Source: Rhizobacter sp. Root1238 (lineage in GTDB: Bacteria > Pseudomonadota > Gammaproteobacteria > Burkholderiales > Burkholderiaceae_C). From it: a stretch of DNA of 64,000 bases. Where the stretch lies: assembly GCF_001425825.1 (NCBI RefSeq), contig NZ_LMDM01000050.1, positions 1 through 64,000 of the forward strand, given 5' to 3'. Under the pieces are notes generated by a model, which was given only the letters and a program-made list of their open reading frames with translations, did no database searches and had not been told where the DNA came from. Shown here in pieces: positions 1 through 8,796 of this stretch; position 1 is the first letter of the stretch, and each line of letters begins with the position of its first letter. A program made the translations under genes and the position numbers.

Positions 1-176
1 ACTGACTGTCGCCGACTGTTTGACCACAACGAACGAAGTGAGTGGAGGGAGTTTCGGCGACGGGCCATGAAGCCAGTCAGCGGAGGGAAGTCCTCGGCCC
101 CCAGGGGCCGAGGACCGCCCCCGACGGCGCGCCGCAGCCTCCCCACCCGCGCCTTTGCACGAAAAAAAGCGGCAGT
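1..176. repeat. Non-coding repeat-rich tail downstream of the EPS operon
   Basis: No convincing gene is present. The stretch contains the phrase gaacgaagtgagtgg (31-45), which resembles an intergenic repeat I know from several Burkholderiales genomes, and a perfect 11-bp inverted repeat (91-101 with 104-114, 2-base loop). The hairpin lies downstream of the last EPS gene on the minus strand but has no T-tract after it, so it is not a textbook terminator. Membership of a dispersed repeat family is inferred from memory, not from other copies in this window. Confidence 0.45.
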
Positions 177-1316
177 TCAAGAAACACGTCCCTCACGCGC
201 CGCAGCACTGGAAGCCACCGGCAGCCATTGCAGCAGCAGTTGCTCGTACTGCGCCAGGATGTGGTTCCAGGTGAAGCATTCCTCGAAGCGGCTGCGGCTC
301 GCCTGTTGCATCGCGGTCAGCCGCGCCGGATCCTTCAGCACCGCCTCCAGCGTCGTCGCGAAGCCGTCGGCCCCGTTGAAATAGCCCGCCTGCGGCCCGG
401 CCACCCAGCGGTTGAAGCGGTTGTCGTGCGCGATCACCGCGTTGCCCGCACCGAGCGCCTCCACCAGCGACGGGTTGGTGCCGCCCACCTGGTGGCCGTG
501 CACGTACGCCATGCTGTGGAAGCGCAGCGCCTGCACCGTCGGCTTGTCGTAGATCGCGCCGACGAATTTCACCTCGGGGCTCGCCGCTTCCTTCACCGCG
601 CGGTGGTACGCGTTGTCCGCCGAGTAGTTGCCGAGCACCGTCAGCGTCACGCCGCGCGGCGCGCGCGAGAAGCCCTGCACCACCTCCAGGATCGAGTTCT
701 CCGGCTCGGGCCGGGCCACCAGCGTCAGGTAGCGGCCGGGCTCCAGGCCCAGGCCGTGCACCGGCGCGGTCGGCATGTCGCGCAGCGGGTCGGCACCATA
801 GGCGATGGTCGTCACCTTGTTCGCGTTCACGCGCGTGCTCAGGTGCTGCTTGATCTCCGGGTGGTCGGCCACCAGGTGGTTGCCGAGCCAGCAGCCGGCC
901 CAGTCGTTCATCCAGAACCAGGTCTTCGCGACCCCGCCCCACTTGGCGCGCGACCACTCGATGCCGTCCATGTTGATCAGGTTCGGCACGCCCTTCAGGC
1001 GCAGCAGCGTGCAGAACACCGCCGTGTTGTAGCCGAGCGTCAGGCACAGGTCGCGGTGCTTCGCGGCGTGGCGCGTGGCCTGCCAGTCGAACAGGATCGT
1101 GCCCTTCGGCCCCGGCGCGTCCACCGGCATGCGCACCCGCTCGACGCCGCGCCAGGTGTCTTCGAACACCGGGCCGGTGCCGTCCTCCTGGCAGTACACG
1201 ATCACGCGCCAGCCGCGCTCCACCAGGTACAGCGCCAGGTGCTCGGCAAAGGTCTCGAAACCGCCGTGGGCGGCCGGAACGCCGCGCGTGCCGAGGATGC
1301 GGAGGGTCTTGGTCAT
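177..1316 (-). CDS. DUF1972-type GT4 glycosyltransferase (last gene of EPS operon)
   Basis: A 379-residue glycosyltransferase predicted to add a sugar to the exopolysaccharide repeat unit at the cytoplasmic face of the inner membrane. The N-terminus (residues 1-180) has the DUF1972 signature: ILGTRGVPAAHGGFETFAEH near residue 7, then NMDGIEWSR near 116. The second half is a GT-B fold retaining domain with the donor-site stretch GTNPSLVEALGAGNAVI near 277. Relatives include rhamnosyl/fucosyl transferases of O-antigen and EPS loci; the donor sugar cannot be read from sequence. Its ATG overlaps the stop of the upstream glycosyltransferase by four bases (ATGA), so it is translationally coupled and the most promoter-distal gene of the operon. 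Confidence 0.88.
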   Translation of the reverse strand: MTKTLRILGTRGVPAAHGGFETFAEHLALYLVERGWRVIVYCQEDGTGPVFEDTWRGVERVRMPVDAPGPKGTILFDWQATRHAAKHRDLCLTLGYNTAVFCTLLRLKGVPNLINMDGIEWSRAKWGGVAKTWFWMNDWAGCWLGNHLVADHPEIKQHLSTRVNANKVTTIAYGADPLRDMPTAPVHGLGLEPGRYLTLVARPEPENSILEVVQGFSRAPRGVTLTVLGNYSADNAYHRAVKEAASPEVKFVGAIYDKPTVQALRFHSMAYVHGHQVGGTNPSLVEALGAGNAVIAHDNRFNRWVAGPQAGYFNGADGFATTLEAVLKDPARLTAMQQASRSRFEECFTWNHILAQYEQLLLQWLPVASSAAAREGRVS

Positions 1317-2494
1317 CGGTCAGCTCTGGAGGAAGGGTTGTAGGCGGCCGGGCTCGACGGCGTGGGTTCGAAGAAGCGTCGCACGCCGTGCACCAGCACC
1401 TGCGCCGATTGCTGCCAGTCGAACTTGCGCACCTGCTCCAGGCCCTGCGCGCGCATGCGCTCGCGCAAGGCCGCATCGCCCAGCACCTGCCGCAGCGCGG
1501 CGGCCAGCTGGGCGCTGGACTCCGGGTCGGCATACAGCGCCGCCGTGCCGCCCACCTCCGGCAGCGAGGTGGTGTTCGACGTGATCACCGGCACGCCGCT
1601 GGCCATCGCCTCGGCCACCGGCATGCCGAAGCCTTCGGCGAAGGCCGGGTACGCGAACGCGAGCGCATGCCGCATCACCGCCGGCAAGGCCTGGTCGCCC
1701 ACGCTCGACAGGAAGCGCACGCGCTGCTGCAGGCCGTGCTTCACCACCGCCCGGTCGATCTGCTCGTAGCTGAAGTCGCGCTGGCCGACGATCACCAGCG
1801 GCGGCGCATCGGCACCCAGCTCGGCATACGCATGGATCAGCGTCTCGTGGTTCTTGCGCGGCTCCAGCCGGCCCACCGTCAGCAGGTAGCCGCCGGGTTC
1901 CAGGCCGAGCTCGCGCACCGCATCGGCCCCCTCGGGGCCGGGCCTGAACCGCTGCGGGTCGACGCCGTTGTAGGTGATCGCGATGTCGTCGGCCGGCACG
2001 CCGTACAGCCGCGCGATCTCGCCCTTCGAGAACTGGCTCACCGCGAACAGCAGCTTCGCGCGCCGCGCCGCATGCCGGAAGGTCAGCTTCGACTGCAGCA
2101 CGAAGCTGCGCGGGAAGAACTGCGGATGGGTCTCGAACAGCAGGTCGTGGATGGTGCAGGCGCAGGCGCCTGTGCGCACGAACGGCAGCCGGTACTGCAT
2201 GTGCAGCAGGTCGATGCGGTGCTTCCACTGCAGCCACGGCAGTTGCAATCCGAGACGGACCGGCGCGCGCTGGTGCGCCATGCGCACCAGCTCGACGTTC
2301 GGTGCACGGAACTCGGGATGCGCATCCCGCAGGCTGTCGATGCCGTCGAGCAGGAACACGAAGTCGATCTCCGGCGCGAGCCGGATGGCCTCGCGGTACA
2401 GCCCGAGGATGTGGCTGCGCGAGCCCTGGAAGATGCCGTCCCAGGTGTGGAAATCCACGCCGAGGCGGGGTCGGCGAACAGGTGTCGTGGTCAT
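1313..2494 (-). CDS. GT4 family glycosyltransferase
   Basis: A 393-residue GT-B glycosyltransferase. The acceptor half carries DLLHMQYRLPF and an HDLLFETHPQFFP stretch. The donor half has the family features GRLEPRKNHETLIHAY near residue 205, FAYPAFAEGFGMPVAEAMA near 285 (the E-x7-E motif of GT4 enzymes) and VPVITSNTTSLPEVGG. It resembles mannosyl/rhamnosyl transferases of polysaccharide loci, but the specific sugar is unknown. I chose the ATG at 2494 because it gives a canonical N-terminus (MTTTPVRRPRLGVDFHTW) and a one-base stop/start overlap with the upstream gene; the open frame extends far upstream but only as a shadow of its neighbour. Its stop overlaps the next gene's ATG. Confidence 0.9.
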   Translation of the reverse strand: MTTTPVRRPRLGVDFHTWDGIFQGSRSHILGLYREAIRLAPEIDFVFLLDGIDSLRDAHPEFRAPNVELVRMAHQRAPVRLGLQLPWLQWKHRIDLLHMQYRLPFVRTGACACTIHDLLFETHPQFFPRSFVLQSKLTFRHAARRAKLLFAVSQFSKGEIARLYGVPADDIAITYNGVDPQRFRPGPEGADAVRELGLEPGGYLLTVGRLEPRKNHETLIHAYAELGADAPPLVIVGQRDFSYEQIDRAVVKHGLQQRVRFLSSVGDQALPAVMRHALAFAYPAFAEGFGMPVAEAMASGVPVITSNTTSLPEVGGTAALYADPESSAQLAAALRQVLGDAALRERMRAQGLEQVRKFDWQQSAQVLVHGVRRFFEPTPSSPAAYNPSSRADR

Positions 2495-3657
2495 CAGCGG
2501 GTGCCCAGCGGCGTGGCGGAAACCGGTGCAGGCTCGTGGCCCGCACCGACGAGGCGTCGGCTCAATTCGACATGGCGCAGCGCGAAACCTTCGGAACTGA
2601 AGCGGCGCGACAACAACCGCTGCTGCGCGTGCGCGACCTGCGCGGCACGGCGCCCCGGCGTCGTCACCAGCGCATCGATCGCGCGCCACAGGTCGGCCGC
2701 GTCGTGCGGCGTGCAGAACGCGATGCCGTCGTCGTCGAAGTAGTGGTCCAGCCCGCCGGCGCGCGTGGCCACCACCGGCACGCCGCGCGCGGTCGCTTCG
2801 AGCACCGCGGTCAGGCCGGACGCATGCAGGTTCTCGTGCAGCGGCACCACGACGCAGTCGGCCCAGCCGTAGTTCGCGACCACCTCGGCCTGCGTCATCG
2901 GGTGCGCGCTGATGTTGGGCTGCGCCAGGCGTGCCGGAAAGTGGCTGGAGCCGACGCGCAGCTCGACGCCGGCACGGCCGCCCAGCGCCTGCGCGAGCGT
3001 CTCCCAGTCGCGGTGGCGGTCGTTGCCGAGCGCCAGCACGTGCAGCGGCCGCGTGCCGTCGAGCTCGGCCTGCGGGCGTTCGGTCGCGATCGGGTAGCTG
3101 TCCAGCGAGATGCCGAAATCGACGATCACCTGCCGCTCGCCCAGGTCGAGTTCGCGGGCGCGCACCATGTTCAGCGGCGAATGGAAGGTGGCGGCCTCGG
3201 CATCGCGCATCAGCCAGCGCACCAGGCCTCGCCGCAGGCCCGACCAGCGCGCCCATTCATCGACCAGCCAGATCGACTGCGCGACGATCGGCGCGGTCGC
3301 GACGCCCAGGCGGCGCAACAGCCCGACGCCCAGGTGCTCGTACTCGGTGTGCGTCCAGATCACGTCGGCGCGGTTTGGGTGCAGCAGCGCGCGGTTCGCC
3401 CACACATGCCGCAGCTCGAAGCCGAGCAGCTTGCGCAGCACGCGGTCGAGCTGGCCGAGTGCGCCCGGCCATGGCGGCGTCGCGCGCGAGAAGCTCAGGC
3501 GGCAGCCCTGCTGCAGCGCGTGGTGGTAGCCGTAGGGCGTCGCGTCGGGCACCTCGCCGCGCGCATGGCGCTGCGCCCAGGCGGCCACGTCCAGGTGCCG
3601 CGGCAGCAGCACCGTCACGCGCAGCTCGGCGCGTGCGGCCTCAGGGGACGAAGACAT
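2494..3657 (-). CDS. GT-B glycosyltransferase
   Basis: A 387-residue putative glycosyltransferase of the EPS operon. The recognisable part is the C-terminal nucleotide-sugar domain: HVLALGNDRHRDWETLAQAL near residue 215, then a stretch with ADCVVVPLHENLHASGLTAV near 272 and EATARGVPVVATRAGGLDHY, matching the E-x7-E region of GT4 enzymes. The N-terminal acceptor domain is divergent and includes TATAP-type core strands and a VIWTHTEYEHLG stretch. The 5' end overlaps the GH99-like gene by 17 bases and the stop overlaps the next ATG by one base, so it is within the same transcript. No membrane segment is visible, so it probably acts at the cytoplasmic side. Donor and acceptor are unknown. Confidence 0.8.
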   Translation of the reverse strand: MSSSPEAARAELRVTVLLPRHLDVAAWAQRHARGEVPDATPYGYHHALQQGCRLSFSRATPPWPGALGQLDRVLRKLLGFELRHVWANRALLHPNRADVIWTHTEYEHLGVGLLRRLGVATAPIVAQSIWLVDEWARWSGLRRGLVRWLMRDAEAATFHSPLNMVRARELDLGERQVIVDFGISLDSYPIATERPQAELDGTRPLHVLALGNDRHRDWETLAQALGGRAGVELRVGSSHFPARLAQPNISAHPMTQAEVVANYGWADCVVVPLHENLHASGLTAVLEATARGVPVVATRAGGLDHYFDDDGIAFCTPHDAADLWRAIDALVTTPGRRAAQVAHAQQRLLSRRFSSEGFALRHVELSRRLVGAGHEPAPVSATPLGTR

Positions 3658-4735
3658 CCTGGATCCTCTCGAGGTACTGCATGCCGAATTTCTTCGTCGG
3701 CTCGATGATCGAGCCTTCGCCGTATTCGTTCCAGCAGCACAGCACGCCGATGCGCTTGGTCTTGTCGGGGTTGGCGTCCATCAGCGCCTTGCCGGCGCGC
3801 AGGTGGGCCTCGAAGGTGGCCGGCGTCGACACCGAGTCGTCATGCCCCGGCTGCGAGCTGCCGCCCCACGGCGTGCGGTCCCAGCCGGCCGTCATCGGCA
3901 CGAAGTACGGCAGCTTGCTGTACTTGACGATCCAGTTCCACTGCATGCGGTAGTACTGGTCGAGTTCGTCGTAGCTCTTCGAGTACGGCGTGCGCGTCGA
4001 GTCCTCGCCGGCGATGCCGAAGTGGTAGTTGTAGGCCGACAGCGCGTCGAAGCCGCTGTTGAACGCGAAGTCCCGCACCCAGAACTGCGAGGCCACCACG
4101 CCGAGCACGAAGTAGATGCCGGGCACGCCGGCGGCGCTGGCCCGGGCGCGCGCGCGGGTCAGCATCGCGGCGGTCGTCGTCTTCATCGCGGTCGCCTGGC
4201 CGCGCAGCACGTCGGGCGAGAACACGAACATCACCGGCTTGTTGTCGATGCGCAGGTACTCCGGCCGCTTGAAGTGGTTGGCGATCCAGAAGTCGACCAG
4301 CGCATCCCATTCGGCCAGCGTCTTCGGCTCGGCCGTGTGGTTGGCCCACATCAGCGAGTACTTCACCTTCGTGCGCTGCGCCGCGGCCAGGTAGGCGAGC
4401 ACCGCGGTCTGGGTGGCCGGCTTCGCGTTCTCCCAGTACCAGTCGAAGATCACGAACGAGATGCCGGCGTCGGACATCCAGCCGAGCTGGCGGTCCAGCG
4501 TGACGGCCTTGTCGTCCCGGTACCAGCCGAGCATCGGCTCGCGGTCCTTCGCATACGGCTTGATCGACGACCAGGTGTCAGGCTCGGACGGGCCCTTCAC
4601 GCCGGGCGACCAGCCGGGGTAGTAGTAGATCCCCAGCTGGTAGGGCGTGCTGGCCGCGACGGCTGCCCACGGCGCGACGACGCAGGCCAGGGCGAGGGCG
4701 GTGCGGAGAAGGAGGCTGCGCAGGGCCAGGTTCAT
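3641..4735 (-). CDS. Secreted GH99-like / WbsX-type protein
   Basis: A 364-residue protein with a Sec signal peptide (residues 1-28, ending AAVAA-S) followed by a single domain of the glycoside hydrolase 99-like/WbsX group. Evidence for the family: GIYYYPGWSPGVKGP near residue 35, FVIFDWYWEN near 96, YSLMWANHTAEPK near 125, KPVMFVFSPDVL near 165, a mid-domain PMTAGWDRTPW and a C-terminal WNEYGEGSIIEPT motif near 335. In this family the conserved Trp/Asp/Glu cluster lines a sugar-binding groove. Its position inside the EPS operon, between flippase and glycosyltransferase genes with overlaps on both sides, suggests a periplasmic role in trimming or modifying the polymer. Whether it is a hydrolase or a transferase cannot be decided. 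Confidence 0.8.
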   Translation of the reverse strand: MNLALRSLLLRTALALACVVAPWAAVAASTPYQLGIYYYPGWSPGVKGPSEPDTWSSIKPYAKDREPMLGWYRDDKAVTLDRQLGWMSDAGISFVIFDWYWENAKPATQTAVLAYLAAAQRTKVKYSLMWANHTAEPKTLAEWDALVDFWIANHFKRPEYLRIDNKPVMFVFSPDVLRGQATAMKTTTAAMLTRARARASAAGVPGIYFVLGVVASQFWVRDFAFNSGFDALSAYNYHFGIAGEDSTRTPYSKSYDELDQYYRMQWNWIVKYSKLPYFVPMTAGWDRTPWGGSSQPGHDDSVSTPATFEAHLRAGKALMDANPDKTKRIGVLCCWNEYGEGSIIEPTKKFGMQYLERIQDVFVP

Positions 4736-4738
4736 GGT

Positions 4739-7471
4739 TCATGCTCCCAGTTGGGCGGCGAGTGCCGCCGACGCGAGTTGCTCGACCGCCGGGCGGCGCG
4801 AGCGGATCTGCGCGCGCGTCTCGGCCAGGGCATCGAGGCGTGCGCAGACGCAGCGGACCAGGCTGTCGGGATCGCAGACCTCGAGCGGGCTCAGCAGCGA
4901 TTCGGCGCCGAGCCCGAAATGGCGCAGCGCGCCGGCGAACTTGCCCTGGTACTCGACGGCCACCACCGGGATGTCGCGGCCGAGCGTCGCGATCATCAGG
5001 TGCATGCGGCCGGTCAGCACCAGGTCGAAATGCTGGCAGCACTGCTTCACGTCGGCCGCGGTGTACGGGCCCTGCGCGAGCAGCACGCGCGGCTGCACGT
5101 CGGCCGGCAGGCGCGAGAACACGTCGGCCAGCATCTCGGGGTCGCTCGCGTGCGGGCGGAAATCGTGCGGCACCAGCACGACGCGCGCATCGCGCTCTTT
5201 CACGAGGCGCGCGATCGCGGTGGCCGACGCCGACACCGCCTGGTCGCGCTGCGCGGCCGACAACAGCTTCAGCGAATGCGGCGACAGGTTCCACGCGATC
5301 ACCGGGCCGCCGGCCTGCGGGCCTTCCTTCAGCCACGCGGCCACGCTGCGCTCGAGTTCGCCTGCTGCCGACGGCTCCAGCAGGAAGCCGAGGTCGGCGG
5401 TCAGCCTCACCCGCTCGCCGACCAGTTGCGCGACCCGCTCGCGCGACACCGCATCGCGGCACAGCAGCGTGACGCCCTGCGGCAGCTGGCGGAACGCGCC
5501 GGCCATCGCCGGATCGGGCCGGTCGTTGAAGCTGAAGCTGCACACCATCGCAGGCACGCCGCGGCGCGCCGCGAAACCGGCCACCTCGAGCCGCAGCATC
5601 GATTCGAATCGCGAGTAGAAGCCGTCGAGCACGTCGGCACCGATGACGATCAGCGCACGCGCCTTCGCGAGTTCGTTGGCGACCGCGCCGGCCTGGCCGA
5701 GCCGGCCCCACAGCGGCATCGCGCTGAAGGCCACGTCGCCGCCGACCGGCATCTCGACGCCGGGCCGGCACAGCACGCGGGCCGACTTGATGCCGGCCTG
5801 CTTCAGCAGCGCGGTCAGCCCGCCGACCAGTGCCTGGTCGCCGACCGAGCCGATCATCGAGTACGCATCGGCGATCACGATCACCACCTCGCCAGGCCGG
5901 GCCGGCTGGGCCGCGAACGGCCGCGCGAGCGACATCAGCACGCGGTAGGCGCGCACCAGCATGCCGTCGTTGAGCCGCACCACGCCTTCGAGCAGCCGCA
6001 CGCCGGCGGCACCGACGGCGCCGGGCAGGCGCGACACATGGCGCAGCAGCACGCGCGGCATCAGCGCGACGATCAGCAGCGCATACAGCGCCGCGCTGAT
6101 GCCCAGGCTCAGTGCCGATCCGACCACGGCATTGACGCGGGTCTGCGCGAAGTTCGCGACGGCGAAGCCGACGGCAGCGGCGAGGACGGCAGCCAGCACC
6201 GGCTTGGCGATCTGACGGAGGATGGGCATGGCTTGGATCTCCAGGGAGAGACGGATGACGCGGAAGATGATGGGCACCGCCGCCATCTGGCCGAACAACA
6301 GGCTGGCGGCAACGCCTGCGGGACCGAAGGGCAACAGCAAGGGCAATACCAGGAAACTGCAGGCGCAGCGCACGATGCCGACCTGCACCATCGCGCCGGC
6401 TGCACCGGTCGCTTGCACTGCCGACGAATACAGCAAGGCGATGGTGCGCAATGCACCCAACAGGCACAGGATCTGGAACGGCGCGACCGCGTCGTGCCAC
6501 TGGCTGCCGAACACCGCCGGCACCAGCACCTCGCCCGAACCGGCGGCCAGCAGGAAGGCCGGCACGATGAACGTGGCGGCCATCAGCGAGCGCGTGGCGA
6601 TCGCGTCGAGCAGCGCCTCGCGGTTGACCTGCGCGCGGGCGAACACCGAGATCGACGAATCCCACAGCGGCGCGGCCAGCAGCTGCGTCGCGGCCAGCTG
6701 CGCGCGCGCGGCGAGCGCGTAGTTGCCGAGCAGCGCCAGGCCCATCTGGCGGCCGACGACCAGCTCGATCACGCGGGTCTCGGCCAGGTCGAGCAGCTTG
6801 ACGAAGGTGATGCGCGCCGAGAAACCCGACAGGTCGTGCAGCGCGCGGCGGTCGAAGGCCCAGCGCGGGCGCCAGCTCTCGTGGCGCCACAGGATCACGG
6901 TGCCGGTGACGTGGAAGCACAGCTGCTGCAGCACGAAGGACCAGACGCCCAGCCCCATCAGCGCCGCGACGATCGCGACCGCGCCGCTCAGCAGGTTGGC
7001 GGTGGCGGTGCGGCGCGCGAGCGTGCGGTAGTCGAGCGAGCGGCGCAGCAGGCCGGCTGGCACCGCCGACAGCGCCATCAGCAGGAACACCGGCGACAGC
7101 GCCATGATCACCGGCTGGATGCCGTCGCTGTCGAAGGTGTGCGCGAACCAGGGCGCACAGGTCAGCGCCAGCGACGCGAGCACGATGCCGCAGGCCATCG
7201 TGGTCCAGAACGCGGCGTTGATGTGCTCCGGGCTCAGCGTCGCGCGCTGCACCAGCGCATGGCCGAACAGCTGCTCGACGAAGATCTCGCCGAGCGTCAG
7301 GAACACCATCGCGACCGCGAAGGCGCCGAACTCGGTCGGACCGAGCAGCCGCGCGAGCGCGAAGAACACGATGAAGGTGATGCCGCGCGCCGCCCAGTTC
7401 TGCACGTAGGCCCACATGGTTCCGCGAGCGGCGGACATCTTGTGTTGCGAGTCCATCGGCACGTTGCTCAT
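4739..7471 (-). CDS. Fusion of polysaccharide flippase (Wzx-like) and polysaccharide pyruvyl transferase
   Basis: A 910-residue two-part protein. Residues about 1-475 form a polytopic membrane protein of the PST/MATE-like polysaccharide flippase family, with the N-terminal amphipathic start followed by FARLLGP-like element (ALARLLGPTEFGAFAVAM near 40-55) and many hydrophobic helices. After a linker, residues about 527-910 form a polysaccharide pyruvyl transferase domain: IADAYSMIGSVGDQALVGG near 533 and the diagnostic VLTGRMHLMIATLGRDIPVV near 825. The flippase would move lipid-linked EPS repeat units across the inner membrane; the second domain would add pyruvate ketals to a sugar on the cytoplasmic side. 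I chose the ATG at 7471, which overlaps the upstream GT stop by four bases. There is no stop or frameshift between the domains. Such genes are normally separate. Confidence 0.88.
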   Translation of the reverse strand: MSNVPMDSQHKMSAARGTMWAYVQNWAARGITFIVFFALARLLGPTEFGAFAVAMVFLTLGEIFVEQLFGHALVQRATLSPEHINAAFWTTMACGIVLASLALTCAPWFAHTFDSDGIQPVIMALSPVFLLMALSAVPAGLLRRSLDYRTLARRTATANLLSGAVAIVAALMGLGVWSFVLQQLCFHVTGTVILWRHESWRPRWAFDRRALHDLSGFSARITFVKLLDLAETRVIELVVGRQMGLALLGNYALAARAQLAATQLLAAPLWDSSISVFARAQVNREALLDAIATRSLMAATFIVPAFLLAAGSGEVLVPAVFGSQWHDAVAPFQILCLLGALRTIALLYSSAVQATGAAGAMVQVGIVRCACSFLVLPLLLPFGPAGVAASLLFGQMAAVPIIFRVIRLSLEIQAMPILRQIAKPVLAAVLAAAVGFAVANFAQTRVNAVVGSALSLGISAALYALLIVALMPRVLLRHVSRLPGAVGAAGVRLLEGVVRLNDGMLVRAYRVLMSLARPFAAQPARPGEVVIVIADAYSMIGSVGDQALVGGLTALLKQAGIKSARVLCRPGVEMPVGGDVAFSAMPLWGRLGQAGAVANELAKARALIVIGADVLDGFYSRFESMLRLEVAGFAARRGVPAMVCSFSFNDRPDPAMAGAFRQLPQGVTLLCRDAVSRERVAQLVGERVRLTADLGFLLEPSAAGELERSVAAWLKEGPQAGGPVIAWNLSPHSLKLLSAAQRDQAVSASATAIARLVKERDARVVLVPHDFRPHASDPEMLADVFSRLPADVQPRVLLAQGPYTAADVKQCCQHFDLVLTGRMHLMIATLGRDIPVVAVEYQGKFAGALRHFGLGAESLLSPLEVCDPDSLVRCVCARLDALAETRAQIRSRRPAVEQLASAALAAQLGA

Positions 7472-8796
7472 GACGACCCCTCGGCCGGCGAGTACGCCGG
7501 CCACTCCCGCGAGGGGAGGGCGGGCCGGCTTGGGAGCGGCCCGGCGCTCGCCCCGCCTGCCGCTTCGTTCACCGTGGCCATCACCCGCTCGCGCCACGAA
7601 CGGGCCGAGAACGCGACGCCGGCATGCTGGCGGGCCGCCTCCGACAGGCGGGCGCGCAGCGCATCGTCCGACAGCACCCGCACGGTGTGGTCGGCGAAGG
7701 CCTGCGCCTCGTCGGCCACCATCGCATGGCAGCCGTCGAGCGCGCCGGTGCCTTCGACGCCGATGCGCGTCGACACCACCGCCGAGCCGGCGAGCATCGC
7801 CTCGACCGTCTTGATCTTCACGCCGCCGCCGCTGACCAGCGGCACCACGGTGACGGCGTTGCTGGCGTAGAACGCATGGATGTCGGGCACGAAGCCGCTG
7901 AACTCGATGCCGCTGCCGCCATCGGCCTGCGCGACGAGCGCCGCCGGCGGGTTGCGGCCGGCGACGACGAAGCGCGCTTGCGGCATGCGCTCGCGCACGC
8001 GCGGCCAGATGTCGCGCAGGAACCAGGCCATGCCTTCGAGGTTCGGCTGGTGGCCGAAGCTGCCGGCGAAGCCGACCCGGCCGGCCACCGCCGCGCCGTG
8101 GGCGCGCTGCAGCACCTGGTCGTCGGCCAGCGGCAGGCCCATCGACAGCGCGCGCGTGGCCGGGTTCAGCGCCTGCAGCACCTGCGCGTCCTGCTCGGAC
8201 AAGGTCAGCGCCGCGGCGAAGCGCGGGTAGTGGCGCGCCTCGTAGCGCGCCCACGCGACCCAGTTCAGCCAGTTGCGCGGGCCGGGCGCACGCTGCGCCT
8301 GGCGGAAGCCCGACAGGCTGTAGGCGTCCTGCACGTCCATCACGCACGGGATGCCGTCGCACAGCGCGACGTACTGCGCCATCTGCGGGAACTGGATCCA
8401 CACGATGTCCGGGCGGAAGCGCTCCAGCATCGCGCGCAGCGCGGTGTCCATCGCCGGCGTGCGGCACAGCCGCGCCAGTTCCGGTTCGCCGAACGCGAAC
8501 GAGCCGAGGCGCGCACGCAGCACCGCGCTGCGCGCGATCTGCAGCGGCACGCTGTCGACCTGCGCGCAATGCGCCTGCAGGCTCGCGAGCGCGCGGCGGT
8601 CGGTGTCGTCGGGCTCGGCGCCGCGGTAGCCGAGGAACGCGACCGTCGCGACGCCGGCCAGCTCCTTCAGCTGGGCCCAGCAGAGCGCCGCGCCGCCGTT
8701 GGCGGAGCCTTCACCGTAGAGGAAGGGCGCGAGCAGCAGCACGCGCGGGGTCGATGCGACCGTCGCCGCGGGGGCCGGCGATTCAGGCAAGTTCAT
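7468..8796 (-). CDS. GT4 family glycosyltransferase
   Basis: A 442-residue glycosyltransferase in the EPS operon. The N-terminal domain begins with RVLLLAPFLYGEGSANGG, typical of GT4 enzymes, and has DIVWIQFPQMAQYV and CVMDVQDAYSLSG stretches. The donor domain has GRVGFAGSFGHQPNLEGMAW, VVAGRNPPAALV and VVPLVSGGGVKIKTVEAMLA, which is the characteristic phosphate-binding/E-x7-E region, followed by GSAVVSTRIGVEGTGA. I chose the ATG at 8796; the frame is open 20 codons further but that leader is proline/arginine-rich shadow sequence overlapping the upstream polymerase gene. It overlaps the upstream gene by 14 bases and the downstream flippase by four. Sugar specificity is unknown. Confidence 0.88.
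   Translation of the reverse strand: MNLPESPAPAATVASTPRVLLLAPFLYGEGSANGGAALCWAQLKELAGVATVAFLGYRGAEPDDTDRRALASLQAHCAQVDSVPLQIARSAVLRARLGSFAFGEPELARLCRTPAMDTALRAMLERFRPDIVWIQFPQMAQYVALCDGIPCVMDVQDAYSLSGFRQAQRAPGPRNWLNWVAWARYEARHYPRFAAALTLSEQDAQVLQALNPATRALSMGLPLADDQVLQRAHGAAVAGRVGFAGSFGHQPNLEGMAWFLRDIWPRVRERMPQARFVVAGRNPPAALVAQADGGSGIEFSGFVPDIHAFYASNAVTVVPLVSGGGVKIKTVEAMLAGSAVVSTRIGVEGTGALDGCHAMVADEAQAFADHTVRVLSDDALRARLSEAARQHAGVAFSARSWRERVMATVNEAAGGASAGPLPSRPALPSREWPAYSPAEGSS

Noticed and set aside
91-114. Hairpin as EPS operon terminator
   Set aside because: Good stem but no T-tract in the direction of transcription; kept only as a repeat.
3803-7870. A very long plus-strand open frame (over 1,300 codons) opposite the flippase and GH99-like genes
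   Set aside because: It is Arg/His/Ala/Gly-rich with no domain, and runs antisense to well-supported genes; it is an artefact of high G+C.
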